Positions 1-8,140 of a DNA stretch of 13,128 bases are shown here, in pieces. Within the stretch, counting starts at the first letter, position 1; every line of letters begins with the position of its first letter. Source of the stretch: Paludibacteraceae bacterium (lineage in GTDB: Bacteria; Bacteroidota; Bacteroidia; Bacteroidales; Paludibacteraceae); the NCBI GenBank assembly GCA_017402895.1, contig JAFPLG010000090.1:1-13128 (forward strand), written 5' to 3'. The notes beneath the pieces were generated by a model. The model was not told the DNA's origin, ran no database searches, and was given only the letters and a program-made list of their open reading frames with translations. The translations under genes were made by a program, and so were the position numbers.

Positions 1-748
1 AGCGGTCGGGCATGTCGTTGAGGAATGCCAGACACTCAATATTCTTCGGACTACCGGCCGCTTCCCATGCCGCCTTGCATTGCTCGAAATACACCTTACC
101 TGTTTGCCAAACGACATGAATCTTAGCTTTGCTTAGTTCCGGCAATGCAGCTTTGATAGCCTCGTTGATAGTTCGTGCGCCCAGACTACCGCCGATAACC
201 AATAAGTTCTTTTCACCTTTAACCTTTCGCCCTTCGCCATTCAGCAGGTTCTGGCGAACGGGATTACCGGTCAGTATGATTTTCTCCGCAGGGAAGAAAC
301 GCTCCATATCGGGATAGGCGACGCATATCTTACTGGCGTCGTTCTTGAGCAGTTTGTTCGTGACGCCCGCAAAGCCGTTCTGCTCCTGGAGCAAGATAGG
401 CACACCCATACGTGCCGCCACTTTCATAGCCGCGCCCGAAGCATAACCACCTACGCCTACACCTACATCAGGACGGAAGTCGCGAATGATACGACGCGCC
501 TGATGCATCGAACGCATGAGATCGATTAGTACCGATACGTTCTTCCATGGCTGCGCACGGTTGAAACCACGCACGGGAAGACCGATAATCTTATAACCGG
601 CTTCCGGCACGCGTTCCATCTCCATGCGCCCGAGAGCACCCACAAACAGGATATCAGCCTCGGGGTCCAGTTCGCGAAGCGCATTGGCAATACTTACTGC
701 GGGGAAGATATGTCCTCCGGTTCCCCCTCCGGAAATCAAGTATTTCAT
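1..748 (-). CDS. murG: MurG, UDP-GlcNAc:lipid I GlcNAc transferase (N-terminal 249 codons; C-terminus beyond window)
   Basis: MurG adds GlcNAc from UDP-GlcNAc to lipid I on the inner face of the membrane, giving lipid II, the substrate of FtsW. Reading the minus strand from the ATG at 748 gives MKYLISGGGTGGHIFPAVS, whose GGGTGGH loop near residues 7-13 is the family's glycine-rich lipid-acceptor motif. Further on are GVGVGGYASG, LLQEQNG and VIGGSLGARTINEA, all typical of the GT28 family. The frame stays open to base 1. About 250 of the usual 350-370 residues are present; most of the C-terminal UDP-GlcNAc-binding half is outside the window. The start lies 11 nt after the ftsW stop, so the two are almost certainly cotranscribed. 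Identity is very secure from motifs and from its place after ftsW. Confidence 0.97.
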   Translation of the reverse strand, partial: MKYLISGGGTGGHIFPAVSIANALRELDPEADILFVGALGRMEMERVPEAGYKIIGLPVRGFNRAQPWKNVSVLIDLMRSMHQARRIIRDFRPDVGVGVGGYASGAAMKVAARMGVPILLQEQNGFAGVTNKLLKNDASKICVAYPDMERFFPAEKIILTGNPVRQNLLNGEGRKVKGEKNLLVIGGSLGARTINEAIKAALPELSKAKIHVVWQTGKVYFEQCKAAWEAAGSPKNIECLAFLNDMPDR

Positions 749-759
749 AGCGATGTATG

Positions 760-2130
760 TTATGCCTCAGTGGGCAGTTCTTCTATTTCTAATGCAACAG
801 GTTCTTCTGCCGGCTCTTTCTTCTCCTGTTCCAGGATAACCAGTTCCGGCACGTCACTCTCGCTAGCCTTCTCCGTGCCCTTGACGCGGCGACGCAGACG
901 TTCCTGTTCGCGGCTCACGCACATCATGATACCGAAATACAGGCTGGTAACGACGGCACTCGTTCCGCCGCGCGTAATGAGCGGCAGAGGCTGTCCGGTC
1001 ACAGGACCAAGCCCTACGACCACGCCCATGGATATCAGCGCCTGGCATGTCAGCATCAGCGCCAAGCCCATCATCATAAGCATAGCCGCATAGTCGTCGT
1101 AACGACTCGACACATAGCACGCTCTGAATAATATAGCCAGGAAGATGAACATCAGAAAAGCAGCACCTATCACGCCCGACTCCTCAACGATAATGGCAAA
1201 GATATAATCGGCATAGGCCACCGGCAGAAAATCACGTTCCTTACTGTTACCGGGCAGCACGCCAAGAGGCGACTTGCCACCACGCCACACGGCCAGCAGG
1301 GAGAAGGTGCGCTGACTGTTCTTGTTGCGCATATCCTCCAGTATCTGTGCTTTCTCGCGAGCACGTTGCTGTTCGGGGGTCAATTGTGCCAACTCGGCCT
1401 GCTGCTCAGCAGACGGTCCACGGAACTTATCGGCAAACTCATCTACGCGGTTCACCCATGTCTCAGCACGCGAGAGCGGACCGGGCATCTTCCGACCCTG
1501 GTCCACGTAGGCAAATTTGGCCACAGCCAGTATGCATGCAAGCAGTACCAGCGGAACAACCACGCACATCGCGATATATTTCCACGAGATGCGAGCCAGG
1601 AATAACAAGGCTATAAAAATCGCCCAGATAAGAATGGCAGTAGATAGGTTACCCAGCAGAATAGGGAGCGTCGTAACGGCGGCGATAGCAGCCGTCCAGT
1701 AGAAGTACCGCTTTTTCTCCTCATCCGTCTTAGCCCGCGAGAGCAGGTCTGCCACGACAATCACCATCGACAGTTTGGCCAACTCCGAGGGTTGAAACGA
1801 TATCTTCCATATGCGCACCCAACGCGATGCTCCGTTGATAGTCTCCACAAAAGGCAACCTCGGGAACATCGTACATAGGCATAGAAATATCGCGATAGCA
1901 AGCAGTCCGTAACTGGCTCTGCGAATCCATAGCGAAGGCATAAACTGAACAATATACGCCATCAGCACGCCGAAAGCAAGGAATACAACCTGCTGGCCCA
2001 CCGTACTAAAAACGGACGTACTCTTGTAGACCAACGTACTGCTGGCCGAGAACAAGGCCACAATCGCCACCACAATAAGGATCAAAAACAATCCCCAAAA
2101 GGTTCTATCTATGTCGGAATTGCGTTCCAT
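760..2130 (-). CDS. ftsW: FtsW, SEDS-family septal peptidoglycan glycosyltransferase
   Basis: FtsW is a polytopic membrane protein of the SEDS family that polymerises lipid II into glycan strands at the septum with its class b PBP partner FtsI, encoded upstream in this operon. The 456-residue protein has many hydrophobic segments starting at residues 11-27. Family signatures are NGASRWVRI (99-107), FQPSELAKL (112-120), the segment around YADYIF, whose Asp308 corresponds to the essential SEDS aspartate (family knowledge), and GPVTGQPLPLITRGG (375-389). Two oddities: a hydrophilic stretch at about 230-275 rich in Gln, Glu, Ala and Arg enlarges the loop before the catalytic region, and an acidic tail of about 45 residues follows the last membrane helix. 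RodA is the alternative, but the dcw context favours FtsW. Starts 32 nt after murD. Confidence 0.96.
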   Translation of the reverse strand: MERNSDIDRTFWGLFLILIVVAIVALFSASSTLVYKSTSVFSTVGQQVVFLAFGVLMAYIVQFMPSLWIRRASYGLLAIAIFLCLCTMFPRLPFVETINGASRWVRIWKISFQPSELAKLSMVIVVADLLSRAKTDEEKKRYFYWTAAIAAVTTLPILLGNLSTAILIWAIFIALLFLARISWKYIAMCVVVPLVLLACILAVAKFAYVDQGRKMPGPLSRAETWVNRVDEFADKFRGPSAEQQAELAQLTPEQQRAREKAQILEDMRNKNSQRTFSLLAVWRGGKSPLGVLPGNSKERDFLPVAYADYIFAIIVEESGVIGAAFLMFIFLAILFRACYVSSRYDDYAAMLMMMGLALMLTCQALISMGVVVGLGPVTGQPLPLITRGGTSAVVTSLYFGIMMCVSREQERLRRRVKGTEKASESDVPELVILEQEKKEPAEEPVALEIEELPTEA

Positions 2131-2162
2131 TCAAATGTCAAATTTCAAATCTCAATTATCCC
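2131..2162 (-). repeat. Heptad repeat (ATTTGAA type) in the murD/ftsW spacer
   Basis: Read on the coding strand, the 32-nt spacer is GGGAT, then AATTGAG, ATTTGAA, ATTTGAC and ATTTGA, immediately followed by the ftsW ATG. These are four near-identical 7-nt units running straight into the start codon. The unit differs from the AAAGGYT heptads at the other two spacers but shares the 7-nt period. No Shine-Dalgarno-like sequence and no promoter is visible here. Confidence 0.75.
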
Positions 2163-3443
2163 CTACAGCGCCCTTACCGCCGCCATAAACTGCTCGCCGC
2201 GGTCCTCGTACGAACGGAACAGGTCGAAGCTGGCGCAGCAAGGCGAGAGCAGTACCGTGTCCCCCTCCCGGGCGGCCTCATAGGCTCCCTGTACGGCGTC
2301 GTGCAGGTTGTCGGTGTCAATTATCTGGAGACCAAATGAGTCGAAGTGTTCGTGCAGTTTCTCGTTGTGCAGTCCCATAAACACTAGGGTATGGCATTTC
2401 TCACGCACCAGTTCATCAATCTCGGAGTAGTCATTACCCTTGTCCTTACCACCCAGAATCAGTACGGTAGGCGTGGTCATCGACTCGAGGGCATACCAGC
2501 AGGAATTGACGTTGGTTGCCTTGGAGTCGTTGATATAGCGTACACCACGTACGGTGGCCACGTATTGCAGACGATGCTCTACACCACCAAAGGTGGTCAG
2601 GCTCTCGCGAATCACCTCATTCTTGATGCCCACTACGCGAGCAGCAATCGTGGCCGCCATCGAGTTGAGTTGGTTGTGCTTGCCGCGCAGCGCCAGTTCG
2701 TCGGGACCGACGGGCAGCGGCGAAGGCAGTTCGAAACCGAAGGGATACAAGGTAGCACCAAGTTTCAGTTTCTCCATCTCGCGACTGATGACCGGATCTT
2801 CGGCCCAGTAGATAAAGGCATCCTCTTTGGTCTGGTTGCGCGTGATACGGAACTTAGCATCCACGTAGTTCTGGAAGCAGAAGTCATACCGATCCAGATG
2901 GTCGGGCGTGATATTCAGAAGGATGGCTACGTCGGCGCGGAAGTCGTACATGTTATCCAACTGGAACGAGCTGAGTTCGATCACGTAGTACTCGTGGTCC
3001 TCGCGTGCGACCTGCAGAGCCAGCGAGTTGCCGATATTTCCGGCTAGGCCCACGTCCAGTCCGGCACGGCGCAACATGTCAAACACCAGCGAGGTGGTTG
3101 TCGTCTTGCCGTTCGAACCCGTGATACATATCATCTTGGCTTGCGTATAACGCGAAGCAAACTCTATCTCCGAGATAACGGGTGTACCCTTCTCTACGAG
3201 TTGTACTATTAGCGGCGCGTTATTCGGAATACCGGGACTCTTCACCACCAGATCCGCCGCGAGCACACGCTCTTCGGTATGCTTTCCGTCCTCCCAGGCA
3301 ATGCCATTCTGGTCGAGCATCGCGCGATACGGTTCCTTGATGGTTCCCATATCGCTAACAAACACCTCATAGCCTTTCGCCTTGCCCAGTATCGCAGCAC
3401 CTGTGCCACTCTCTCCGGCACCAAGAACTACCAGTTTTTCCAT
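2163..3443 (-). CDS. murD: MurD, UDP-MurNAc-L-alanine:D-glutamate ligase
   Basis: MurD is the cytoplasmic ATP-dependent ligase that adds D-glutamate to UDP-MurNAc-L-Ala. The 426-residue protein shows the three Mur-ligase domains. The N-terminal nucleotide-sugar-binding domain has GAGESGTG at 8-15. The central ATPase domain has P-loop GSNGKTTTT at 109-117 and NITPDHLDRY. The C-terminal domain has GVEHRLQYV, NDSKATN, ILGGKDKG and a terminal LSPCCASFDLFRSYEDRGEQ block. That last block and the short N-terminal Rossmann domain mark it as MurD rather than MurC, MurE or MurF. Length is close to the usual 430-450. It starts 2 nt after the mraY stop, indicating tight translational linkage. Confidence 0.97.
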   Translation of the reverse strand: MEKLVVLGAGESGTGAAILGKAKGYEVFVSDMGTIKEPYRAMLDQNGIAWEDGKHTEERVLAADLVVKSPGIPNNAPLIVQLVEKGTPVISEIEFASRYTQAKMICITGSNGKTTTTSLVFDMLRRAGLDVGLAGNIGNSLALQVAREDHEYYVIELSSFQLDNMYDFRADVAILLNITPDHLDRYDFCFQNYVDAKFRITRNQTKEDAFIYWAEDPVISREMEKLKLGATLYPFGFELPSPLPVGPDELALRGKHNQLNSMAATIAARVVGIKNEVIRESLTTFGGVEHRLQYVATVRGVRYINDSKATNVNSCWYALESMTTPTVLILGGKDKGNDYSEIDELVREKCHTLVFMGLHNEKLHEHFDSFGLQIIDTDNLHDAVQGAYEAAREGDTVLLSPCCASFDLFRSYEDRGEQFMAAVRAL

Positions 3444-3445
3444 TT

Positions 3446-4720
3446 TTATCGTATCTTAAGCGTTAGTATTGTAAAGGCGGCCAGAATCAGGGTGACGATA
3501 CAGAAGCGAAGCACGATCTTCGACTCGTGGTCCAGATTCTTGCGTCCCTTGAAGCGGACAACGCAGGTGGGATCTACCTTGAGCACCTGCTCCATCGACG
3601 TACGGAAATGGTCGTGTATAGGCGTACGCTTCCATACGCGCACATGGCTGCCGTTGCGTTTCTTATGGAATTTATAGACCTGCGTCTGCAGGATAACCGA
3701 CACACTCTCCATGAGGAACACACCACACAGAATCGGGATGAGTAGTTCCTTATGAATCAGCACAGCGCCCACACCGATAATACCACCGATAGCCAGGCTG
3801 CCCGTATCGCCCATGAATATCTGAGCCGGGAAACTGTTCCACCATAAGTAGCCTATCAGTGCGCCCACAAAGGCACCCAGGAAGACTACCAACTCCTCGC
3901 TATGCGGTATATACATCACGTCGAAATAGTTGGCCCACACCACACTACCGCTGATATAGGCCAGCACAATGAGCGCGATGCCTATGATCGCTGAGTTGCC
4001 GGCGCACATACCATCCATACCGTCGTTCAGGTTAGCGCCGTTACTTACGGCGGCTACGACGAACACTGTCAGCAGTACGAAGAAGATCCAACCGGCACGG
4101 TATTTATTCTCTTCGCCCAGGAACGAGAACATATCGGCATAGTTGAAGTTATGATGCTTGAAGAACGGAATCGTCGTTCGGGTCGATTTGACCGACGGAC
4201 TCTTGACGACGTACGTCACGCCATCCTCTACATGGTTGTTGACCGTCTCGTTCATCGTCACCACGGGGCTGTAACGTAGGGTCAGTCCGACGAGCAGACC
4301 CACCAGCACTTGGCCGGCTATCTTCACCCAGCCGTTCAGTCCGTCCTTGTTGTGACGGAAAGTCTTGATATAGTCGTCGATAAATCCGAGTGTACCCAGT
4401 ATGAGTGTCGTGGCAATCATGAGCAGCATATAGACGTTGCTCAGTCGGCCCACCAGAAAACAAGGAATCAGTATGGCGGTCAGCACCACTACTCCACCCA
4501 TTGTCGGCACACCTTTCTTACCTACGTTGAACGGATCGATCTTCTCGTCACGCTGTTGTTCGAAGAACTGGTGACGCTTCATGAAATTGATAAAATACTC
4601 ACCCAGCAATATACTGATGAGCATAGCCAGCACGGCCGCCAAAATGGCGCGGAACGAGATATAGGTCATCAGTCGTGCGCCCGGCAGTCCCTGCAAGAGA
4701 GTGTTTAATTGATAAAACAT
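3446..4720 (-). CDS. mraY: MraY, phospho-MurNAc-pentapeptide translocase
   Basis: MraY is the integral membrane enzyme that transfers phospho-MurNAc-pentapeptide from UDP to undecaprenyl phosphate, forming lipid I. Hydrophobic segments run through the 424 residues. Active-site motifs visible are GFIDDYIK with Asp115-Asp116, NLNDGMDG with Asp233 and Asp236, and FMGDTGSLA with Asp305. The C-terminal cytoplasmic histidine motif reads PIHDHF (367-372), so the middle His of the HHH motif known from other bacteria is Asp here. The protein is about 60 residues longer than the 360-residue E. coli enzyme. The excess is a polar insert at about 150-210 containing VEDGVTYVVKSPSVK, which I believe is normal for Bacteroidetes MraY. 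Start chosen at the ATG after a repeat-filled 74-nt spacer. Confidence 0.97.
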   Translation of the reverse strand: MFYQLNTLLQGLPGARLMTYISFRAILAAVLAMLISILLGEYFINFMKRHQFFEQQRDEKIDPFNVGKKGVPTMGGVVVLTAILIPCFLVGRLSNVYMLLMIATTLILGTLGFIDDYIKTFRHNKDGLNGWVKIAGQVLVGLLVGLTLRYSPVVTMNETVNNHVEDGVTYVVKSPSVKSTRTTIPFFKHHNFNYADMFSFLGEENKYRAGWIFFVLLTVFVVAAVSNGANLNDGMDGMCAGNSAIIGIALIVLAYISGSVVWANYFDVMYIPHSEELVVFLGAFVGALIGYLWWNSFPAQIFMGDTGSLAIGGIIGVGAVLIHKELLIPILCGVFLMESVSVILQTQVYKFHKKRNGSHVRVWKRTPIHDHFRTSMEQVLKVDPTCVVRFKGRKNLDHESKIVLRFCIVTLILAAFTILTLKIR

Positions 4721-4794
4721 AAAGCTATTTACGATTTATTCATTTACCATTTACCATTAGCCTTTAGCCTCTAACCATTAGCCTTTAGCCTTTA
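4721..4794 (-). repeat. Heptad repeat array (AAAGGYT type) filling the murE/mraY spacer
   Basis: On the coding strand, after the murE stop and one T, the spacer reads in 7-nt units: AAAGGCT, AAAGGCT, AATGGTT, AGAGGCT, AAAGGCT, AATGGTA, AATGGTA (4793 down to 4745). Three decayed units follow: AATGAAT, AAATCGT and AAATAGC, then TTT and the mraY ATG. The array creates several TAATG stop/start overlaps and tiny ORFs of 4-5 codons. No murF gene lies here, and I see no convincing promoter. Confidence 0.85.
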
Positions 4795-6246
4795 TTAGGC
4801 ATACTTGCGAATCATCTCATGGTCGTCGAAGTGGTGCTTCACGCCACGAACGATCTGATAGTCTTCATGTCCCTTGCCGGCAACGAGTATCACGTCACCA
4901 GCCTGAGCCAGCATACAAGCCGTCTTGATAGCCTCTTCCCGATCCTCGATCACGAGTGTCTGGCGCAGTTCGTCGGCCGTGAGACCGGCTTTCATATCCT
5001 CGAGAATAGCCATAGGCTCTTCATCGCGCGGGTTGTCGCTGGTGAGGATAAGTTGTTCCGATCCTCGCTTGGCTATCTGGGCCATCATGGGGCGTTTGCC
5101 CTTGTCGCGGTTACCGCCGCAGCCCACCACCGTAATCAGTTTGGCGCCTTCTTTCTTGATTTCACGAATCGTCTGAATCACGTTATCCACTGCATCGGGC
5201 GTGTGGGCATAGTCCACAATGGCTGTCCAGCCGCGCTCGCTACGAATGGTCTCAAAGCGACCGTTGACCGGTGTCAGGGTAGAGAGCACACGCAGCACCT
5301 CGGTCTTGTCAAAGCCCAACGAGAGGGCGGCACCGTAGATACAGAGCAGGTTGCTCACGTTGAAGCGTCCCACCAGCGGCACGAACACTTCCTGTCCGTT
5401 CACCTGGAGCAACATACCGTCGAATCCCTCCTCCAGTATCTGCGCACGGTAGTCTGCCAGGGCGCGCGTAGAATAAGTCGTCACGTGTGCCCGGGTGTTC
5501 TGGGTCATCACCAGTCCGTTCTTGTCGTCAATATTCGTTACGGCAAACGCCGTCTTGGGCAGTTCGTCAAAGAAACGTTTCTTCGTATCGCGATAGTTAT
5601 CAAACGTCTTATGATAATCGATATGATCGCGCGTCAGGTTGGTGAACAAGCCGCCGTCGAACGCCAGTCCGGCGATGCGCTGCTGGGCGATTGCGTGACT
5701 CGACACCTCCATGAAGGCATACGTGCATCCGGCCTCTACCATACGGGCCAGCAGACCGTTCAACTCGAGTGCATCGGGCGTGGTATGCGTAGCCGGAACG
5801 GCCTCATCCTCGATATAGTTGCATACCGTCGAGAGCAGTCCGGCGCGATGTCCCATGGCGCGCGTCAGTTTATAGAGCAACGTAGCGATAGTGGTCTTTC
5901 CGTTGGTTCCCGTCACGCCCACCAGTGTCAGTTGGCTGGACGGATGGCCATACCATGTATCGGCCATGAGTCCCAACGCACGGTCGGTATCATCCACCAG
6001 AATATAGGTGCAACCTGTCGTCTCGGCCGGCATATAGTCGGCGTTGCTCAGCACGATGGCTGCAGCTCCTTTTTCTGCACACTGGCCGATGAACTGATGC
6101 CCATCCACAGCCGTTCCGGCTTGGGCCACAAACAAATCGTTCGGGCCTATCCGACGCGAGTCAAAATGAATAGCATGCACCTCTTTGTCCGTTGCGCCGA
6201 GTACGCGCAGAGGCGAGAGTGCGGAGAGAAGAACGTTTAGATTCAT
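4795..6246 (-). CDS. murE: MurE, UDP-MurNAc-L-Ala-D-Glu:meso-diaminopimelate ligase
   Basis: MurE adds the third amino acid to the stem peptide in the cytoplasm, using ATP. The 483-residue product has the P-loop GTNGKTT at 113-119, the TRDHIDYH block at about 205-212, a Lys-Lys at 222-223 where the carbamylated lysine is expected, and GKGHE at 457-461. The DNPR motif at 404-407, followed by DEEP, is the known signature for meso-diaminopimelate rather than lysine, so the wall is predicted to be DAP-type. The open frame extends upstream to an ATG at 6303, inside the end of ftsI. I chose the ATG at 6246 (MNLNVLLSALS) because it begins where family N-termini begin and lies 10 nt after the ftsI stop; the extra 19 residues are Asn-rich and look non-coding. 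Confidence 0.96.
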   Translation of the reverse strand: MNLNVLLSALSPLRVLGATDKEVHAIHFDSRRIGPNDLFVAQAGTAVDGHQFIGQCAEKGAAAIVLSNADYMPAETTGCTYILVDDTDRALGLMADTWYGHPSSQLTLVGVTGTNGKTTIATLLYKLTRAMGHRAGLLSTVCNYIEDEAVPATHTTPDALELNGLLARMVEAGCTYAFMEVSSHAIAQQRIAGLAFDGGLFTNLTRDHIDYHKTFDNYRDTKKRFFDELPKTAFAVTNIDDKNGLVMTQNTRAHVTTYSTRALADYRAQILEEGFDGMLLQVNGQEVFVPLVGRFNVSNLLCIYGAALSLGFDKTEVLRVLSTLTPVNGRFETIRSERGWTAIVDYAHTPDAVDNVIQTIREIKKEGAKLITVVGCGGNRDKGKRPMMAQIAKRGSEQLILTSDNPRDEEPMAILEDMKAGLTADELRQTLVIEDREEAIKTACMLAQAGDVILVAGKGHEDYQIVRGVKHHFDDHEMIRKYA

Positions 6247-6256
6247 ATCGTTACGG

Positions 6257-8137
6257 TTATTTGATTCGTTGTTGTAGTTCCAGTTTGCCGGCTTGCTGAA
6301 CATAGCATCCCGTATAGGCCATCACCTTTTCGGCTATCTTACGTACGATGGCACCACAGCCTCGACCGGCGTTGATGGTCTGAGGATTCATATCCTCACG
6401 TCGTTGCGGGTCCTCGATGACGCACACGCAGCAGTACTGCGGGTGTTCCTCGGGGAAGTAGCCCACGAAGCTGATACGGTGGTGCTCCTTGTCATACCCC
6501 TTCGGGGTGCGCAGCTGTGCCGTACCCGTCTTGCCGGCGATATGCACCAGTTCGCTCTGGGCCTGTTGCCAACCATTGGAGAGGGCAGCCGTTCCGTGCT
6601 CGTTGTCCCACACTACGTCGTGGAGCGCCTTGCGTATATCCGCGATGGCTTCGGGTGAGCAGAACTGCTCACGAATGACCTGCATCGGCGTGCGGTAGAT
6701 CACCTCTCCATCCTGCTGCAACTCGCGCACCAGACTCGGGTGAATCAGCTTGCCGCCATTGGCGATGGCCGAATAGATCATTGCTATCTGCACAGGCGTC
6801 AGTTCGACGGAATAACCATAGACCATCTTCGATATCGTCACGTAGTCACCCTTGACCGGGCGCTGGATATGCGCACGTTGTGCTCCGGGAATATCATACG
6901 GCAGGGTATCCACCACGCCCATCTGGTTGAGTTTGTCGATAAACTTCGTGGCACTGCCTCCATAGGCTGCCGGGATGACCTTAGCCATACCGATATTGCT
7001 GCTGACGGCCAGCACCTGGCGCATCGTGAGCGTAGCGTCCATCTTATGGGCATCCACGTGCTCCAGCACGTCTTTGTATTTCCACGGTTTTCGGGTGACT
7101 GACACCTGGGTATTGAGCGTGATCTTCTTGTCGTCCAGCGCAGCCAGCATCGATACGGTCTTGAATGTCGAGCCGGGTTCTGCCCGCATGAAGGCACGGT
7201 TCTCGGTCTCGCGGTAACAGCCGTTCTTATCGCGACTCAGGTTGGCCACAGCTTTCAGTTCGCCTGTATGCACATCCATCAGCACGCAGCATCCCCACTT
7301 CGGTCGATAAGCCTCGACGGGTCCGCGCAGCTCTTTCTCTACGATATCCTGGATATTCGCATCGATGGTCGATACGATATCTACGCCATTGGTGGGTTCC
7401 ACCTGAGTGATGACCTGGTCTCTTCCGCCCACACGACGGATGACACCCATGCCATTCTTGCCGATAAGCAGGCTGTCGTACTGTTTCTCCAGTCCGGTCA
7501 GCCCGCGGCCTTTCGTATTACCGGTCGTTCCTACGGTTCGGCTGGCCAGATTGCCAAAGGGCCTTGTCCTTACCTTGACGGTATCCCAGGTCAGTCCGTT
7601 CCTATTGCGGTTCTCGCGGCCACGCGCCACGAACTCCAGTTCCATCAGTCGAGTGTACTGCAGGAAGTTGATCGTATCCTTGGTCAAGGCCAGGTAGCGT
7701 TTCTTCTGCTGTTTGGCCGCGATGATCATGTCGCGATACTCCTGCTTGGTCTTGTCGCCAATCACGCGACTCAGGGCCGCAGACAGCGTGTCGATATTTT
7801 TCCAGAAAGCCGTATCGGCCGGAGTAATCTTGCCGGCGTTCTTTCCTTTCTTCACCGTATCCGGACGCGAGACAAGACCTCCTGCCAGCGGGTCCATATA
7901 CAGTCGAAAACGAGGTATAGAGCTGGCCATGAGTTGACCGTTGCAGTCGTAGATATTTCCGCGACAGGGTGCCAGGGATACGACGCGCTCGTCCTGAACC
8001 TGCTCGGCCAGTTGCCAGTGGGCACTCTCCTTGGTCTGAACTAGGATAATCTTGACCAGTACGGTCAGGAAGCCGCACACCAATATAAAGAATATAATGG
8101 CGAAGCGAAGGATCGTATTTTTCTGGTCGTTACTCAT
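6257..8137 (-). CDS. ftsI: FtsI (PBP3), septal class b penicillin-binding protein transpeptidase
   Basis: FtsI is a single-pass membrane transpeptidase that crosslinks new septal peptidoglycan with FtsW. The 626-residue protein has a short cytoplasmic N-terminus and one membrane segment at about 11-33. A periplasmic dimerisation domain follows, with RGNIYDCNGQLMASS (59-73) and GLTGLEKQYD. The transpeptidase domain has the serine motif Ser323-Thr-Phe-Lys326, the SSN motif at 379-381 and KTGTAQ from 536. All catalytic residues are intact. The C-terminus ends about 70 residues after the KTG-domain core, and I see no PASTA domains, although some Bacteroidetes homologues carry one. It starts 3 nt after the ftsL-like gene and ends 10 nt before murE. 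Confidence 0.96.
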   Translation of the reverse strand: MSNDQKNTILRFAIIFFILVCGFLTVLVKIILVQTKESAHWQLAEQVQDERVVSLAPCRGNIYDCNGQLMASSIPRFRLYMDPLAGGLVSRPDTVKKGKNAGKITPADTAFWKNIDTLSAALSRVIGDKTKQEYRDMIIAAKQQKKRYLALTKDTINFLQYTRLMELEFVARGRENRNRNGLTWDTVKVRTRPFGNLASRTVGTTGNTKGRGLTGLEKQYDSLLIGKNGMGVIRRVGGRDQVITQVEPTNGVDIVSTIDANIQDIVEKELRGPVEAYRPKWGCCVLMDVHTGELKAVANLSRDKNGCYRETENRAFMRAEPGSTFKTVSMLAALDDKKITLNTQVSVTRKPWKYKDVLEHVDAHKMDATLTMRQVLAVSSNIGMAKVIPAAYGGSATKFIDKLNQMGVVDTLPYDIPGAQRAHIQRPVKGDYVTISKMVYGYSVELTPVQIAMIYSAIANGGKLIHPSLVRELQQDGEVIYRTPMQVIREQFCSPEAIADIRKALHDVVWDNEHGTAALSNGWQQAQSELVHIAGKTGTAQLRTPKGYDKEHHRISFVGYFPEEHPQYCCVCVIEDPQRREDMNPQTINAGRGCGAIVRKIAEKVMAYTGCYVQQAGKLELQQRIK

Positions 8138-8140
8138 CGA

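Noticed and set aside
2391..3047. A 218-codon plus-strand frame within murD
   Set aside because: Antisense shadow of an intact murD.
4721..4740. Possible internal -7 box (TAGCTTTA) before mraY
   Set aside because: The last base of the TAnnTTTG consensus does not match and no TTTG lies 19-21 nt upstream.
4819..6240. A 473-codon open frame on the plus strand opposite murE
   Set aside because: It lies wholly antisense to a full-length MurE with all motifs; the product is His/Gln/Arg-rich with no recognisable domain, as expected of a mirror frame in biased coding DNA.
6247..6303. Upstream ATG for murE at 6303, overlapping ftsI by 47 nt
   Set aside because: The added residues are Asn-rich and unlike Mur ligases; the ATG at 6246 fits the family and the operon spacing.
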